Shown here: positions 62,384-64,000 of the stretch, in pieces
Layout: each line of letters opens with the position of its first letter
Position numbering within the stretch: the first letter of the stretch is position 1
Source of the DNA: Polaromonas vacuolata
GTDB taxonomy: Bacteria; Pseudomonadota; Gammaproteobacteria; Burkholderiales; Burkholderiaceae_C
Direction: 5' to 3'
Length of the DNA stretch: 64,000 nt
Assembly: GCF_012584515.1 (NCBI RefSeq)
Contig: NZ_CP051461.1
Coordinates: 2,661,501-2,725,500, forward strand
Translations under genes and position numbers: made by a program
Notes under the pieces: model-generated
The model's input: the letters and a program-made list of their open reading frames with translations, nothing else
What the model was told of the DNA's origin: nothing
Database searches by the model: none

Positions 62384-64000
62384 ATGAACACCTCAGAAAT
62401 TCTTGCCAAATTCGGCCCCCGTGAAGCCATGGAATACGACATTGTCGTAGTCGGAGGCGGCCCCGGCGGGTTAGCCGCTGCCATCAAACTGAAACAACTG
62501 GCCAACGAAAATGGCAAGGAATTATCGGTAGTAGTGCTAGAAAAAGGCTCAGAGCCAGGCGCCCACATCCTGTCAGGCGCAGTGATGGACCCAAAAGCCA
62601 TGACCGAGCTATTTCCCGATTGGAAAGCGCTAGGCGCGCCGCTCAATCAGCCGGTCACCAGCGATAAAGTGCTGTTTTTGAGCGAGACCGGCGCCATCAA
62701 AACCCCCGGTTTTTTAGTCCCCGACTGCATGCACAACGATGGCAACTTCGTCGTCAGCTTGGGCAATGTGAGTCGTTGGATGGCGCAGCAAGCCGAAAAC
62801 CTAGGCGTAGAAATATTCCCAGGCTTTGCCGCTGCCGAAGTGCTTTACAACGATGACGGCTCAGTCAAAGGCGTGGCCACCGGCAATATGGGCATTGGTA
62901 AGGACGGTGAGCCCAGCAGCAGCTTTCAGTTGGGTATGGAAATACACGGTAAATACACCGTGTTCGCCGAAGGTTCACGCGGCCACTTGGGTCGCCAACT
63001 GATTGCCAAATTCAAGCTCGACGAAGGCAAAGACCCACAAGCCTATGCGCTGGGTATCAAAGAATTGTGGGAAATAGACCCAGCCAAACACCAGCCCGGC
63101 TTAGTCGTTCACACCGCCGGCTGGCCTATGGACAACGCTACCTATGGCGGCGGATTTTTATACCACCTTGAAGGCAATCTGGTCACACTAGGACTGGTCA
63201 CCGGCTTGGACTACAGCAACCCCTATCTGAGCCCGTTTGAAGAAATGCAGCGTTGGAAAACCCATCCCTCCATCAAGCAATACCTAGAAGGCGGCAAACG
63301 CGTGAGCTATGGCGCGCGGGCGATTACCGCTGGCGGCGCGCTGAGTCTGCCAAAGACAGTGTTTCCGGGTGGCGCGCTGATTGGCTGCGAAGCCGGCTAC
63401 CTCAACGCCAGCCGCATCAAGGGCAGTCACGCGGCGATTAAAACCGGCATGCTAGCCGCAGAAGCGGCTTTCGAAGCCGTTGGCGCTGGCCGCCAGCATG
63501 ACGAACTCAGCGCTTACCCAGAGGCTTACGCCAAAAGCTGGTTGGCCCAAGAACTAGACATGTCACGCAACTTCAAGGCGTGGTTTAAAAAAGGCCTATA
63601 TGTTGGCACGCTGATGACCGGCATAGAGCAGTGGCTGCTGCCAAAGCTGGGCATTAAAAGCCCGCCTTGGACGCTGCATCGCACCCAAGCCGACCACAGC
63701 ATGCTTAAACCGGCGGCGCAGTGCACGCCGATTGTCTACCCCAAGCCAGACAACAAAATCACTTTTGACCGACTGACCTCGGTGTTTGTCTCCAACACCA
63801 ACCACGAAGAACATCAGCCAGCGCATTTGACCCTAAAAGACGCCAGCGTTCCCGTGAACGTCAATTTAGCGATTTATGACGGCCCCGAAAGCCGCTACTG
63901 CCCGGCCGGTGTTTATGAGTATGTGAAAAACCCCGACAACAGCGACCGGCTGCAAATTAACGCCCAGAACTGCGTGCATTGCAAAACCTGCGACATCAAA
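62384..64000 (+). CDS. etfD: Electron transfer flavoprotein-ubiquinone oxidoreductase (partial, 3' end outside window)
   Basis: The visible 539 codons contain the FAD fold IVVVGGGPGGLAAAIKLKQL (about residues 20-39), LEKGSEPGAHILSGAVMDP, the membrane/quinone region and the start of the 4Fe-4S domain (YCPAGVYEY with the first Cys, and NCVHCKTCDIK with three more). The reading frame is open at 64000, with probably fewer than 20 residues missing. It passes electrons from ETF (acyl-CoA and amino-acid dehydrogenases) to ubiquinone. Confidence 0.97.
   Translation, partial: MNTSEILAKFGPREAMEYDIVVVGGGPGGLAAAIKLKQLANENGKELSVVVLEKGSEPGAHILSGAVMDPKAMTELFPDWKALGAPLNQPVTSDKVLFLSETGAIKTPGFLVPDCMHNDGNFVVSLGNVSRWMAQQAENLGVEIFPGFAAAEVLYNDDGSVKGVATGNMGIGKDGEPSSSFQLGMEIHGKYTVFAEGSRGHLGRQLIAKFKLDEGKDPQAYALGIKELWEIDPAKHQPGLVVHTAGWPMDNATYGGGFLYHLEGNLVTLGLVTGLDYSNPYLSPFEEMQRWKTHPSIKQYLEGGKRVSYGARAITAGGALSLPKTVFPGGALIGCEAGYLNASRIKGSHAAIKTGMLAAEAAFEAVGAGRQHDELSAYPEAYAKSWLAQELDMSRNFKAWFKKGLYVGTLMTGIEQWLLPKLGIKSPPWTLHRTQADHSMLKPAAQCTPIVYPKPDNKITFDRLTSVFVSNTNHEEHQPAHLTLKDASVPVNVNLAIYDGPESRYCPAGVYEYVKNPDNSDRLQINAQNCVHCKTCDIK

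Noticed and set aside
1..64000. CRISPR array
   Set aside because: The only regularly spaced repeats are the three 21-bp units at 8081 and short words at 3636 and 10046; none has repeat-spacer structure, and no cas gene is present.

Overview
The window looks like a chromosomal piece of a betaproteobacterium of the order Burkholderiales, most likely family Comamonadaceae (Polaromonas/Rhodoferax-like). The basis is protein character and gene content: tig-clpP-clpX-lon, hpnCDE, tctCBA/tctDE, a fructose PTS with FruR, and a moderately high GC content. The genus is an inference; no rRNA is present.

Region 1 (1 to about 10.2 kb) is accessory DNA next to a tRNA-Leu(UAA) gene. From the tRNA leftwards it holds a P4-type tyrosine integrase, an AT-rich orphan gene, an AlpA-like regulator behind three 21-bp repeats, three small overlapping genes, a Toprim primase, a DUF927 helicase-like ATPase and two small coupled genes. 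One of the small genes carries eight copies of TGATACG. Beyond these lie a broken conserved gene, the start of an IS21-type istA, and the hsdM-hsdS part of a type I restriction-modification system that runs off the window. The layout resembles a P4-like satellite or integrative element with no structural phage genes. Its left end is not visible.

Region 2 (10.2-33.4 kb) is core genome. It has four tRNAs (Leu, Cys, Gly, Gly), then lon, clpX, clpP and tig on the minus strand, with good sigma-32-type promoters before clpP and lon and a terminator between clpP and clpX. After another tRNA-Leu(UAG) come hpnCDE (squalene synthesis by the hydroxysqualene route), a HAD hydrolase, hemH, an ABC transporter of the nitrate/sulfonate class, a tripartite tricarboxylate transporter with its two-component system, an Hsp15-like protein, a DUF1415 protein and the ABC-F factor EttA.

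Region 3 (33.4-48 kb) starts with an RhlE-type DEAD-box helicase that has a long Gly/Asn-rich tail, and a small toxin-antitoxin pair. It continues with a sugar or sugar-acid catabolic island: a FadR-family regulator, cupin, SDR, MalFGK-like ABC importer and 2-hydroxyacid dehydrogenase on the minus strand, and divergently an IlvD/Edd dehydratase, dgoK, dgoA and a second SDR. DgoK plus DgoA points to the galactonate (DeLey-Doudoroff) route to pyruvate and glyceraldehyde 3-phosphate. A TGGTNNNACCA palindrome in the divergent promoter is a likely site for the GntR protein.

Region 4 (48-64 kb) holds tag, a thioesterase, gloA, a 3-oxoacid CoA-transferase pair with a divergent PAS-LuxR regulator, an AhpD-like protein, a decayed glutathione S-transferase gene, the fructose PTS operon fruB-fruK-fruA with divergent fruR, a sulfide:quinone oxidoreductase and most of an ETF-ubiquinone oxidoreductase. 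The fruB reading frame is interrupted by a single in-frame TGA where a Trp codon is expected, separating IIA-HPr from the catalytic histidine of enzyme I.

No complete, clearly new system was proven. The best candidates for something undescribed are the small-gene set and repeat arrays of the tRNA-Leu element, the orphan gene at 8139-8702 and the three-way-junction sequence beside it.
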